Positions 26,291 through 34,453 of a stretch of DNA of 64,000 nucleotides are shown piece by piece. Source of the stretch: GCA-2705995 sp048267965 (GTDB taxonomy: Bacteria; Bacteroidota; Bacteroidia; Flavobacteriales_G; Salibacteraceae); NCBI GenBank assembly GCA_048267965.1, contig JBLWWK010000003.1, forward strand, positions 62,001 to 126,000. The letters are read 5' to 3'. The number at the start of each line of letters is the position of its first letter. Positions within the stretch are counted from its first letter, which is position 1. Made by a program: the position numbers and the translations under genes. Under the pieces are notes generated by a model. It did not search any database. It had not been told where the DNA came from and saw only the letters and a list, made by a program, of their open reading frames with translations.

Positions 26291-26327
26291 AAAAGCACAG
26301 CATTATTTGCTGTGCTTTTCTTTTTTT
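26291..26327 (+). terminator. Rho-independent terminator of the hemE-ompA unit
   Basis: A perfect 12-base stem (arms 26291-26302 and 26308-26319, AAAAGCACAGCA and its complement) with a TTATT loop is followed by C and seven T. Confidence 0.92.
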
Positions 26328-26334
26328 GTAGAAT

Positions 26335-27642
26335 ATGGAAAATGGTTCCTACAACAGAAAAGCGATACAAGGATGGTCGTTTTACGATTGGGCAAACTCT
26401 GTTTACTCTTTGGTGATTAGCACAGCAATCTTCCCAATTTACTACAACTCTATCACATCAACCGATGAGTCAGATGTTATCGAATGGCTGGGAATGTCGT
26501 TTACCAATAGCGCCCTTTATTCGTATAGTTTATCGTTTTCGTTTTTATTAGTGGCCATTATTTCGCCTATTTTGTCGGGGATTGCCGATTACACCAACCG
26601 AAAAAAATCATTTTTACGCAGGTTTTGCTACATCGGCTCTTTGGCATGCTGCTCTCTCTTCTTTTTCGATGGCCTTTCTACACTTTGGCTCGGTTTGGTA
26701 GGAACCGTATTCGCTTCGGTTGGGTTTTGGGGATCACAGGTGTTTTACAATGCCTATTTGCCTGAAATTGCCCCAAAATCAAAGCAAGACAAGATTTCTG
26801 CAAGGGGGTTTGCTATGGGATATTTAGGGAGCAGTATCCTGCTCATTCTTTCGTTGGTTTTAATCGAAGGAGGCTTTTTTGAAGACAAAGGTTTCGCAAC
26901 ACGCTTAACGTTTCTTTTGGTAGGTGTTTGGTGGGCAGGATTTGCGCAAATCACGTTTTTAAGATTGCCCGAAGGCGAAGGCAGAAAATCGATTCATTTT
27001 AGAACTTTAGGAAACGGATACCGAGAACTGAGAACTGTGGCTGGTAAATTGAAACAACGACCTCAAGTTCAGCGCTTTTTAGTCTCGTTTATTTTCTTTT
27101 CAATGGGTGTGCAAACGGTAATTCTATTGGCTTCGCTTTTTGGCGACAAAGAGTTAGGATTAGACACATCAAAATTGATCATAACCATCTTAATGATCCA
27201 ATTCGTTGGAATTGCGGGCGCAGCTTTTTTCTCTTGGTTATCTAAAAAATGGGGAAACTTAAACGCCTTAAGATTGTCTGTATTCTTGTGGATTATAGTG
27301 TGTGTTTCGGCTTTTTCGTTAGAGAAATCGGATCCTACCGTTGAATATAAATTTTACGCATTAGGGGCGTTAGTGGGTTTGGTAATGGGAGGAATTCAAT
27401 CACTTAGTCGTTCTACCTATTCTAAAATGCTACCTGCCAAAGGAGAGCACAGTACTTACTTTAGTTTCTATGATGTAAGCGAAAAAATTGCCATTGTAGT
27501 AGGAACCCTTTCTTACGGAATGATCGAAGAAATTACCGGTTCGATGCATTATTCAGCATTGTTTTTAGGAGTGTTTTTCGTGATTTCACTTTTGTTTTTA
27601 CAGTCGGTAAAAAATTCGGTGTTTAATTATACAGAACAATGA
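26335..27642 (+). CDS. UMF1-family MFS transporter
   Basis: A 435-residue membrane protein with about 11-12 hydrophobic helices. The N-terminus, KAIQGWSFYDWANSVYSLVISTAIFPIYY, is the signature of the UMF1 (Atg22-like) family of the major facilitator superfamily; the conserved GGIQSLSRSTYSKMLP block lies near the end. Substrates of bacterial members are unknown. It overlaps lhgO by four bases (ATGA), so it may move a substrate or product linked to that enzyme, but this is inference. Two sites close to the iterated element and one exact copy (26697-26706) lie within it. Confidence 0.9.
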   Translation: MENGSYNRKAIQGWSFYDWANSVYSLVISTAIFPIYYNSITSTDESDVIEWLGMSFTNSALYSYSLSFSFLLVAIISPILSGIADYTNRKKSFLRRFCYIGSLACCSLFFFDGLSTLWLGLVGTVFASVGFWGSQVFYNAYLPEIAPKSKQDKISARGFAMGYLGSSILLILSLVLIEGGFFEDKGFATRLTFLLVGVWWAGFAQITFLRLPEGEGRKSIHFRTLGNGYRELRTVAGKLKQRPQVQRFLVSFIFFSMGVQTVILLASLFGDKELGLDTSKLIITILMIQFVGIAGAAFFSWLSKKWGNLNALRLSVFLWIIVCVSAFSLEKSDPTVEYKFYALGALVGLVMGGIQSLSRSTYSKMLPAKGEHSTYFSFYDVSEKIAIVVGTLSYGMIEEITGSMHYSALFLGVFFVISLLFLQSVKNSVFNYTEQ

Positions 27643-28856
27643 GTTTAGAAGAATTTGATATAGCAGTAGTTGGAGGCGGAATAGTTGGAGCTGCCACTTT
27701 TTACAAAATTTTGAAGGCCAAACCGCATTTAAAAGTGGCTCTGATTGAAAAAGAAAACGAATTAGCCGATCACCAAACCGGCCATAACTCAGGCGTAATT
27801 CATTCTGGATTGTATTATAAGCCGGGTAGTAAAAAAGCCATCAATTGTGTAAAAGGGAGAAAAGAGCTCGTTGCTTTTTGCCAAGAATACAACATTGCCC
27901 ACGATGTATGTGGTAAAGTGGTGGTGGCAACGGAAGAATTTGAATTGCAATACCTCGATAAAATTTTCGAAACGGGTCTCGAAAACGGAATTGAAGATAT
28001 TCGAAAAATTACGGCCGAAGAAATTAAACAATACGAACCACATTGCGAAGGGATTGCGGGTATTCATGTGCCTGTAACGGGTATTGTTGATTTCCGCGGA
28101 GCCACCAGAAAAATGGCAGAGCTCGGTATGGCGTTAAGTCCTCAATCTGCTGTAAAACTGGGCGAAGAAGTGAAATCTACCCACTCGATAGATGGCGGTT
28201 CTGAGATTGTTACTTCAAAAGGAAAATACAAAGCGAAGTACGTGGTGTTTTGTGGAGGTTTACAAGCCGACCGTTTAGCTCGCCAAGATGGTGTAGATTT
28301 AAAAGAGCAGGTAGTAGGCTTTCGTGGAGATTATTACGAATTAACCGATGAAGCAAAACACAAGGTAAAGAACTTGATTTATCCGGTTCCTAACCCGGCT
28401 TTTCCGTTTTTAGGTGTGCATTTTACGCGTATGACGAACGGTGAAATTGAGTGCGGACCCAATGCTGTATTTACTTTTAAACGAGAAGGATACGGAAAAA
28501 CTGACTTCTCTTTACGTGATACCATCGATGCGCTTACTTACCAAGGTACTTGGAAACTGTTTTTCAAGAATGTGAAATTTGGAATTAACGAATACCGCAG
28601 GGCTTTTTCTAAGAAATTGTTTTTAAAAACTCTTCAACGATTAATTCCGTCACTTACCATGGATGATATTCGACCGGGAAGAGCAGGAGTTCGTGCGCTA
28701 TTGTTGCGCGAAGACGGTGATACTAAAGACGATTTTAGAATCGAGTACACTGGCAATAGTATTCACGTGTTAAATGCACCGAGCCCAGCAGCAACGGCAT
28801 CTTTAGCCATTGGAGACGATGTAGCAGAAATGGTTTTCGAGAAGTTTACGCTTTAA
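27639..28856 (+). CDS. lhgO: L-2-hydroxyglutarate oxidase
   Basis: An FAD-dependent enzyme that oxidises L-2-hydroxyglutarate to 2-oxoglutarate, passing electrons to the membrane quinone pool. The 405-residue protein has the dinucleotide-binding motif VVGGGIVGAAT, the substrate-site block HNSGVIHSGLYYKPGSKKA and the C-terminal DDIRPGRAGVRA. It is translationally coupled to the UMF1 gene by an ATGA overlap. An iterated-element copy and a hairpin follow its stop. Confidence 0.93.
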   Translation: MSLEEFDIAVVGGGIVGAATFYKILKAKPHLKVALIEKENELADHQTGHNSGVIHSGLYYKPGSKKAINCVKGRKELVAFCQEYNIAHDVCGKVVVATEEFELQYLDKIFETGLENGIEDIRKITAEEIKQYEPHCEGIAGIHVPVTGIVDFRGATRKMAELGMALSPQSAVKLGEEVKSTHSIDGGSEIVTSKGKYKAKYVVFCGGLQADRLARQDGVDLKEQVVGFRGDYYELTDEAKHKVKNLIYPVPNPAFPFLGVHFTRMTNGEIECGPNAVFTFKREGYGKTDFSLRDTIDALTYQGTWKLFFKNVKFGINEYRRAFSKKLFLKTLQRLIPSLTMDDIRPGRAGVRALLLREDGDTKDDFRIEYTGNSIHVLNAPSPAATASLAIGDDVAEMVFEKFTL

Positions 28857-28862
28857 AATAAC

Positions 28863-28872
28863 GGTAGGAACC
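28863..28872 (+). repeat. Intergenic exact copy of the GGTAGGAACC element
   Basis: An exact ten-base copy with flanks CG and GA, in the 26-base gap between two convergent genes. It lies where there is no protein-coding reason for it, and the hairpin at 28871-28898 starts at its last two bases. Confidence 0.8.
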
Positions 28873-28898
28873 GAATTATCAATTACTTGGTAATTCGG
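28871..28898 (+). terminator. Hairpin between lhgO and the convergent gene
   Basis: Arms CCGAATTATC and GGTAATTCGG pair over ten positions with one G-U around an eight-base loop. The 3' arm is inside the last codons of the minus-strand gene. There is only a weak T run after it, so it is a probable rather than sure terminator. Confidence 0.5.
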
Positions 28899-29425
28899 TA
28901 TTTACTTTGAATATTTTCCCACTGCCAAACAAAGTTTTCCATTACCTGATCGAGGTTCTTTAACAGCATAGGATTGGGAGTCTTTTTATTTCTGAAAAAC
29001 TCTTCTTGGTAATCGTATAAACCATATTTATAAAATACGGCCTTAGACATGGCGTAAAGCGTATTTTTAGACGGATGATTTATGCGTGAAAAATACGATT
29101 GATATTTACCAATTAAAAGCTTCAACTCGCCAAAAGACATATCAAAAGCAGTAGCCAACTTGCGTAAAATCAAGTCGATAAGACGAGTATCTCTATGATC
29201 ATTGAAATACTGAGAAATGTACTTCAAATTACCAGCAATAACAATGATTAAAAATTCATCAGAGTTATTTGGGTCAATCTGAGGCGCACGAACAAAAGTT
29301 GGATCTTCATTAATAAGATGTGCCACCTCAGGAAAACCTTGATCTACAAGGTCGAAAATCCCGTGCACAAAATGATTCGCAACTTGCTCTTCAGTAACTT
29401 TCTTTTTGAACAGTATGTCCAGCAT
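28883..29425 (-). CDS. Conserved hypothetical protein
   Basis: A 180-residue, mainly helical, soluble protein with no signal peptide. It begins LDILFKKKVTEEQVANHFVHGIFDLVDQGFPEV and contains IIVIAGNLKYISQYFNDHRDTRLIDLILRKL. I recognise no domain. It stands alone, with convergent lhgO downstream and a promoter-like region upstream in which a -7 box overlaps a DnaA-box-like sequence. It could be a Bacteroidota-specific regulatory or structural protein, but no role can be claimed. Confidence 0.6.
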   Translation of the reverse strand: MLDILFKKKVTEEQVANHFVHGIFDLVDQGFPEVAHLINEDPTFVRAPQIDPNNSDEFLIIVIAGNLKYISQYFNDHRDTRLIDLILRKLATAFDMSFGELKLLIGKYQSYFSRINHPSKNTLYAMSKAVFYKYGLYDYQEEFFRNKKTPNPMLLKNLDQVMENFVWQWENIQSKYRITK

Positions 29426-29449
29426 AAAGGCTTTACTTCGTTTTTTGAG

Positions 29450-29489
29450 TTATCTACAAAGGTAGGGTCAATCTTATGAGTTATTCACA
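29450..29489 (+). promoter_or_regulatory. Pair of DnaA-box-like sequences
   Basis: TTATTCACA (29481-29489) matches the TTATNCACA consensus exactly, and TTATCTACA (29450-29458) has one mismatch; the two are 31 bases apart in the same orientation. They sit in the 287-base gap between the gene at 28883 and sixA. Two further AT-rich copies of TTGTnAACAAA lie at 29503-29513 and 29525-29535. Too few boxes are present to call an origin. Confidence 0.35.
29457..29464 (-). promoter_or_regulatory. Probable -33/-7 promoter of the gene at 28883
   Basis: On the minus strand the -7 box is TACCTTTG, with a TTTG 23 bases upstream (complement of 29488-29491), within the usual 17-23 base range. The -7 box overlaps the DnaA-box-like TTATCTACA and the -33 box abuts TTATTCACA. 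Confidence 0.5.
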
Positions 29490-29642
29490 AAATCGACTTC
29501 AATTGTTAACAAAGTTTTCAACCATTGTAAACAAATCGGTGAAAACTTCCCAATTTCATCATTTTAGTCAGATTTAGGTTATTTTTTCATTAATGCGTTT
29601 TATTGAATTGTAAACTGGTTATTAAGCCAGCAACGCGTTCAT

Positions 29643-29650
29643 TAACTTTG
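29643..29650 (+). promoter_or_regulatory. Probable -7 box for sixA-ppk1-ppx
   Basis: TAACTTTG matches TAnnTTTG exactly and would give a 5' leader of roughly 56 bases before the ATG at 29713. I found no -33 box at the right distance. Confidence 0.4.
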
Positions 29651-29712
29651 AAATGCCTTAAGAATAGTTATTGTGTAGATGGCTGATTACTAACCTTGAA
29701 GGGGTGTTTCTT

Positions 29713-30204
29713 ATGAAAATAGTTTACTTGGCAAGACATGGAAAGGCCTCTTGGCCCGATGAAACTCGAATCGAAGATGTAGATAGATCTCTAAAATCGA
29801 AAGGAATTCGAGAGGTGGCTGTAGCTGCTAAAAAACTACTCAAAAGAGAAGCTTATCCCGACTTAATTTGCTCTAGTAACGCTTTACGATCGGTTCATAC
29901 CGCTTTAATTGTGGCTAGAAATATCGATTACCCAAGCAATAGAATTAAAATTTTGCCAGCCCTTTACGGCTCCGATGTAGAAAGTATCTTTGAAGTGATA
30001 GAAAACACGAAAGAAGATTACGAAAGTATCATGGTTTTTGGGCACGATCCGGCTATGACCAACTTTGCTAATCTGAAAACGAAAAGGGCGAAAGATAAAA
30101 TTCCTACAGCTTCAATTGTAGGTATTGAGTTCGATTGTGAATCTTGGCTAGATGTAAGGTTGGCCAAGGGAAAACAAAAATTCTTCTTAAAAAGTAAAGA
30201 CTAA
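29713..30204 (+). CDS. sixA: SixA-like histidine phosphatase
   Basis: A 163-residue protein of the histidine phosphatase superfamily with the catalytic R8-H9-G10 in KIVYLARHGKASW, a conserved Arg in SNALRSVHTA and the second catalytic His in MVFGHDPAMTN. SixA removes phosphate from phosphohistidine. The ATG at 29713 starts the conserved LARHG strand; an in-frame TTG at 29671 would add 14 residues that look non-native. Its stop is one base from the ppk1 start, so it forms part of a polyphosphate cluster. Since PPK1 works through a phosphohistidine, a regulatory link is possible but unproven. Confidence 0.85.
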   Translation: MKIVYLARHGKASWPDETRIEDVDRSLKSKGIREVAVAAKKLLKREAYPDLICSSNALRSVHTALIVARNIDYPSNRIKILPALYGSDVESIFEVIENTKEDYESIMVFGHDPAMTNFANLKTKRAKDKIPTASIVGIEFDCESWLDVRLAKGKQKFFLKSKD

Positions 30205-30205
30205 A

Positions 30206-32308
30206 ATGTTAGAAGTATTAGACTACATTTCTAAGCCAGCATTAAAATCTGGTGAGTTTATGATTAATCGAGAGATTAGTTGGTTGTCTTTTAATGCTCG
30301 TGTGTTACAAGAAGCAGAAGATCCGAATGTGCCTTTGATTGAACGAGTGCGCTTTTTGGGTATTTTCTCAAATAACCTCGATGAGTTTTTTAGAGTGCGT
30401 GTTGCTACGGTAAAACGCATGATTGATTTAAAGAAAACCTTGAGAGATACGTTAAATGTAAATCCGGTTGAGCTATTACAAGAAATTCAAAAAATTGTAA
30501 TAAAGCAACAATCAGATTTTCAAACCATTTACCAAGGCTTACTGCAAGAGTTAGAAGAAGAGGGCATTCATATTGTAGACGAAACTCAACTTTCTGCAGA
30601 TCAAGGCGCATTTGTAAAAGATTATTTCCATAGCAAGGTATGGCCTGCATTAATTCCTTTAATGGTGCATGGGCAAAAGAAATTTCCTGTTTTACGTGAT
30701 AAGTCGATTTACTTGGCCATTAAGATGTTTAAAAACGATGACGATAAAGATTTTATCTACTCGTTAATCGAAGTGCCGAGCAAGTCGTTACCGAGATTTC
30801 TCGTTATTCCGAGCATTTCTGACAAGAAATACGTCATAATTTTAGACGATGTAATTCGCTATTGCTTAAAAGAAGTGTTTGCCATTTTGAACTATAATCG
30901 TTTCGAGGCATACACCATTAAAGTAACCCGAGATGCTGAGCTAGATTTAGATCAAGATGTATCGAAAAGCTTTTTAGAAAAAATGAAGAAAAGCTTGAAG
31001 CAGCGTAAAAAAGCAGCTCCAGTTCGATTTGTTTACGATGATGCCATGCCAAGCGATTTGCTCAACTTCTTAAAAAAGAAGATGGAGATAGACGAGGGTG
31101 ATAACATTATTCCAGGAGGGAGGTACCACAACTCGAAAGATTACATGAGTTTTCCGAATCTTGGTAGAGCAGAACTAGAATACCAAAAGCATAAACCGCT
31201 TCCACATCGAGATTTACAACCTTACGAGAGTATTTTAGATGTAGTAGCAAAAAAAGATGTTTTGCTGCATTATCCGTATCAAACATTTGGGTATTTCATC
31301 GATTTATTGCGAGAAGCAGCGATTGACCCGAAAGTGAGTTCCATCAAAATTACCATTTACCGTTTGGCGAAAGATTCTAAGGTGGTAAATGCGTTAATTA
31401 ACGCAGCTAAAAATGGAAAAAAGGTAACGGTAGTCTTAGAATTACAAGCCCGATTTGATGAAGAGGCCAATATAAAGTGGTCGAATGTATTAAACGAAGA
31501 AGGCGTAAAAGTTCTGTTTGGAGTTCCGGGGTTAAAAGTGCACTCTAAATTGTGTGTAATTACCCGCAAAGAAGCTGGAGGCTCTCGCCATTATGCTAGT
31601 ATCGGAACAGGAAACTACAACGAGAAAACATCAAGAATTTATAGCGATTTAGCTCTGTTTACGGCTAATAAAAAGGTTACCAACGAAGCCAACAGAATTT
31701 TTAAATTATTTGATGGTGTAGCTCATCGACCCTTTTTATATCGTTATTTGGTTCCTTCGCCAACACAATTGCGCAACAAACTGATTGTGCTGATTTCGAA
31801 AGAAATTGAAAATGCTAAAAAAGGCAAAGAGGCCTACGTAACTTTAAAAATGAATAGCTTGATAGATCAGCAACTTATTGCTAAATTGTATCAAGCTTCA
31901 AAAGCTGGCGTAAAGGTGCGCTTGATTGTACGCGGCATTTGTGGAGTAGTGCCAGGCATTAAAGGCCTAAGTGAGAATATTGAAGCCATAAGTATTCTCG
32001 ATAAATTTTTAGAACACGCTCGTATTTTTATTTTTGGGAACGGAGGAAAACAGCTAACTTATATTTCTTCTGCAGATTGGATGGGAAGAAACCTCGACAA
32101 TCGCGTTGAAATTACTTGTCCTATTTTAGACAAGAATGTTCAGCAAGAAATTGACGATATGATCGAAATTCAATGGAACGACAATGTAAAAGCTCGCTAC
32201 CTTGATGCCACCATGAAGAATGAGTTTAAGCAACCGAAAGACGAAACAGAAAAAGTGGTTCGTTCGCAGTTTGCGCTTTACGAGTATTATAAAAATCAAC
32301 TGAAATAA
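30206..32308 (+). CDS. ppk1: Polyphosphate kinase 1
   Basis: Polymerises the gamma phosphate of ATP into inorganic polyphosphate, and can run backwards. The 700-residue protein has the N-terminal helical domain (FMINREISWLSFNARVLQEAED), the head domain and two phospholipase-D-like C-terminal domains. The catalytic region reads GLKVHSKLCVITRKE with the phospho-acceptor His and IGTGNYNEKTSRIYSDLALFTA, and the second domain has GRNLDNRVEITCPI. It lies between sixA (one base) and ppx (four bases). Confidence 0.97.
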   Translation: MLEVLDYISKPALKSGEFMINREISWLSFNARVLQEAEDPNVPLIERVRFLGIFSNNLDEFFRVRVATVKRMIDLKKTLRDTLNVNPVELLQEIQKIVIKQQSDFQTIYQGLLQELEEEGIHIVDETQLSADQGAFVKDYFHSKVWPALIPLMVHGQKKFPVLRDKSIYLAIKMFKNDDDKDFIYSLIEVPSKSLPRFLVIPSISDKKYVIILDDVIRYCLKEVFAILNYNRFEAYTIKVTRDAELDLDQDVSKSFLEKMKKSLKQRKKAAPVRFVYDDAMPSDLLNFLKKKMEIDEGDNIIPGGRYHNSKDYMSFPNLGRAELEYQKHKPLPHRDLQPYESILDVVAKKDVLLHYPYQTFGYFIDLLREAAIDPKVSSIKITIYRLAKDSKVVNALINAAKNGKKVTVVLELQARFDEEANIKWSNVLNEEGVKVLFGVPGLKVHSKLCVITRKEAGGSRHYASIGTGNYNEKTSRIYSDLALFTANKKVTNEANRIFKLFDGVAHRPFLYRYLVPSPTQLRNKLIVLISKEIENAKKGKEAYVTLKMNSLIDQQLIAKLYQASKAGVKVRLIVRGICGVVPGIKGLSENIEAISILDKFLEHARIFIFGNGGKQLTYISSADWMGRNLDNRVEITCPILDKNVQQEIDDMIEIQWNDNVKARYLDATMKNEFKQPKDETEKVVRSQFALYEYYKNQLK

Positions 32309-32312
32309 TAGT

Positions 32313-33221
32313 TTGTCTTTAGATATTAGAAAATTTGCGGCTATTGACATTGGTTCAAACGCAATAAGATTATTGGTAAGCAATGTAATTAGCGATGGCA
32401 CGGCCGAAAGCTACAAGAAAGTAGCTTTGGTGAGGTTGCCCATTCGTTTAGGACAAGAAGCGTTTACCCAACAAGAATTTTCAGAAGAAACCATCCATCG
32501 GTTTACAGACGGCATGCGAGCCTACAAATATTTGATGAAAGCCCATCAGGTAATCGGTTATCGTGCGTGTGCAACCAGTGCCATGCGTGAAGCTGCTAAT
32601 GGAGCCGAAGTGGTAAAATTTGTAGAAGAAAATACCGGAATCAAAATCGATATTATCGATGGTAAAGATGAAGCTCGAATTATCCATTCAGCTCATTTCA
32701 AAGATAAATTGGATCCTACCAAAAACTTTATCTACATAGATGTTGGGGGTGGGAGCACAGAAATTACGCTGTTCTCTAATGGCAAAGTGCAAAATTCGCA
32801 ATCTTTTAACGTAGGAACCATCCGTCTGTTAAACAATATGGTGTCAAAAGATGAATGGAATCGCCTAAAAAAGTGGATTAAGCACGAAACGATTGACCTA
32901 GAAGATTTAGAAACAATTGGTTCTGGTGGAAACATCAATAAATTGTACAAACTTTCGAAGGTAAATTACCCAAAACCATTGAAATATGGCGAATTGGTTC
33001 AGATTCACAACTTGATTTCTGATATGTCGATAGACGAGAGAATTAAATCGTTAAAGTTGAATCCAGACCGAGCCGATGTAATTATTCCGGCTTCTACCAT
33101 TTTTGTAAACGCCATGAAATGGGCCAAAACAAAAACCATCCACGTTCCCAAAATTGGTTTAGCGGATGGTTTAATTATGGAATTAGCAAATGCTAAAAAG
33201 GTTGAAAAAGTCGATTATTGA
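32313..33221 (+). CDS. ppx: Exopolyphosphatase / guanosine pentaphosphatase family protein
   Basis: A 302-residue member of the Ppx/GppA family with an actin-like ATPase fold. It has the phosphate-1 motif FAAIDIGSNAIRLLV and the phosphate-2 motif YIDVGGGSTEITLF. Family members remove terminal phosphates of polyphosphate or convert pppGpp to ppGpp. The length is that of the short form without the C-terminal HD-like domain. The start is a TTG four bases after the ppk1 stop. Its position next to ppk1 favours polyphosphate as the substrate. It overlaps the next minus-strand gene by seven bases. Confidence 0.92.
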   Translation: MSLDIRKFAAIDIGSNAIRLLVSNVISDGTAESYKKVALVRLPIRLGQEAFTQQEFSEETIHRFTDGMRAYKYLMKAHQVIGYRACATSAMREAANGAEVVKFVEENTGIKIDIIDGKDEARIIHSAHFKDKLDPTKNFIYIDVGGGSTEITLFSNGKVQNSQSFNVGTIRLLNNMVSKDEWNRLKKWIKHETIDLEDLETIGSGGNINKLYKLSKVNYPKPLKYGELVQIHNLISDMSIDERIKSLKLNPDRADVIIPASTIFVNAMKWAKTKTIHVPKIGLADGLIMELANAKKVEKVDY

Positions 33222-34063
33222 TTCCCTAAAATAATTGGTAATCCGTCTTTTCCACTACCTACTACAATCACTTTAGAGTTTTCAGATTCTGAAAGTTTTA
33301 AAGTGGCTTCAATTCCTTTTTCACGAAGAATTTTATCGGTAAGCGAACGGCTAATAATCTCGTTAGCCTTTGCTTTACCTTCAGCTTCAATTCTCTGGCG
33401 CTCAGCTTCTTTTTGGGCTTTTTCTAATTTAAATTCGTACTCAAGCGATTCTTGTTCTTGCTTCAGTTTACGCTCGATAGCTCCTTTAATAGTGGCAGGA
33501 AGTATAATAGATCGAATAAGTATTTTATCGAGCTGAACATATTTTTCTTTTAGTAATTTCTGAGCTTCTTCATTTATATCGTTTTGAATAGCATCACGCT
33601 CAGTAGAGTAAATCTCTTCTGGTGTAAAACGGCCAATCACACTTCTGGTAGAACTTCTCAACGATGGGATTACCACCTTTTTAGAATATTCAGTTCCTAA
33701 TTCACTGTGCAAATCTCCCAATTTAGATTTTTCGGGTCTAAACCAAATAGAAACGTCAACATCGATTTCCAAACCGTTAGAAGAAAGCACGTTCATAGTT
33801 TCAGAAATTTCTTGCTGTCTAACTTCGTAAACAATCATTCGGTTCCAAGGGGCAATAATGTGAAAGCCTTCACCAAACGGAGCTTCCTCTGGGTTCAAAC
33901 CGCCATCGAACTGACGAAAAATTACACCAGAATGGCCTTCAGGAATGGTTACTGTCATACTACTTCCAAAGGCAATAAGCACAATAAAGACTACGCCCAG
34001 AAGTGCAATCGGGATTATTTTTTTCAGGTTAAAAGGAGGTTGTTCGTTGCTATACTGATTCAT
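33215..34063 (-). CDS. Prohibitin/SPFH-family membrane protein
   Basis: A 282-residue protein with one N-terminal membrane helix (about residues 15-32) followed by an SPFH/Band 7 domain (VTIPEGHSGVIFRQFDG, then TMNVLSSNGLEIDVDVSIWFRP and FTPEEIYSTERDAI) and a coiled coil (about 205-255, rich in Glu, Lys and Arg). Prohibitins form large ring assemblies that organise membranes and bind FtsH in E. coli (HflKC) and in mitochondria. Here ftsH is elsewhere in the window, so the contact is only suggested. It is followed by a lipoprotein gene seven bases upstream in the same direction. Confidence 0.9.
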   Translation of the reverse strand: MNQYSNEQPPFNLKKIIPIALLGVVFIVLIAFGSSMTVTIPEGHSGVIFRQFDGGLNPEEAPFGEGFHIIAPWNRMIVYEVRQQEISETMNVLSSNGLEIDVDVSIWFRPEKSKLGDLHSELGTEYSKKVVIPSLRSSTRSVIGRFTPEEIYSTERDAIQNDINEEAQKLLKEKYVQLDKILIRSIILPATIKGAIERKLKQEQESLEYEFKLEKAQKEAERQRIEAEGKAKANEIISRSLTDKILREKGIEATLKLSESENSKVIVVGSGKDGLPIILGNQ

Positions 34064-34069
34064 AAAAAA

Positions 34070-34453
34070 TTATTTTTCGATTTTAATCATGGTGTTGTTG
34101 AATACATCTTTCTTAGTGGCAGCCGTAAAAGTGTAAGAATCGTTGGCTGTATGGGTAATTTCTACCCACATAGTGTCGTTGGGTTCAAAGCTAGAACCTT
34201 CAGGGTCTGTAGACGAAATATAAGTTAAGTAGTAGGAACACGGCCCCGTCCAATGGATGGCATACGTTTCTACCCAATCTGAATTGATGTCAAATTCTTT
34301 TTGAGTGTTTTCGTCTCTCACAATGCGGATGCTAGAATCTTCGGTAAAAGAGAATTCACCCGTTTTAAAAGAAGAACAATTGGGCTCGCTGTTGCAGCCA
34401 AAGAAAAATAGCGATCCGCTTAGGCAAGCCAAAAGCGTGTTAAAATGCTTCAT
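34070..34453 (-). CDS. Small lipoprotein of unknown function
   Basis: A 127-residue protein with a lipoprotein signal (MKHFNTLLACLSGSLFFFGC), so Cys20 would be lipidated. The mature part has two Cys residues near the N-terminus (NSEPNCSSF) and a beta-rich pattern. No domain is recognised. Its ATG overlaps the stop of the hybrid kinase by one base (TAATG), so the two are probably translated together; a partner role is possible but not shown. Confidence 0.72.
   Translation of the reverse strand: MKHFNTLLACLSGSLFFFGCNSEPNCSSFKTGEFSFTEDSSIRIVRDENTQKEFDINSDWVETYAIHWTGPCSYYLTYISSTDPEGSSFEPNDTMWVEITHTANDSYTFTAATKKDVFNNTMIKIEK

Noticed and set aside
29450..29535. A chromosome origin before sixA
   Set aside because: Only one exact DnaA box and one near match are visible, no AT-rich unwinding region is clear, and no skew can be measured here.
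29671..29712. An in-frame TTG that would extend the SixA-like gene by 14 residues
   Set aside because: The added residues (LCRWLITNLEGVFL) do not fit the usual N-terminus of the family, and the ATG at 29713 begins the conserved strand leading to the RHG motif.
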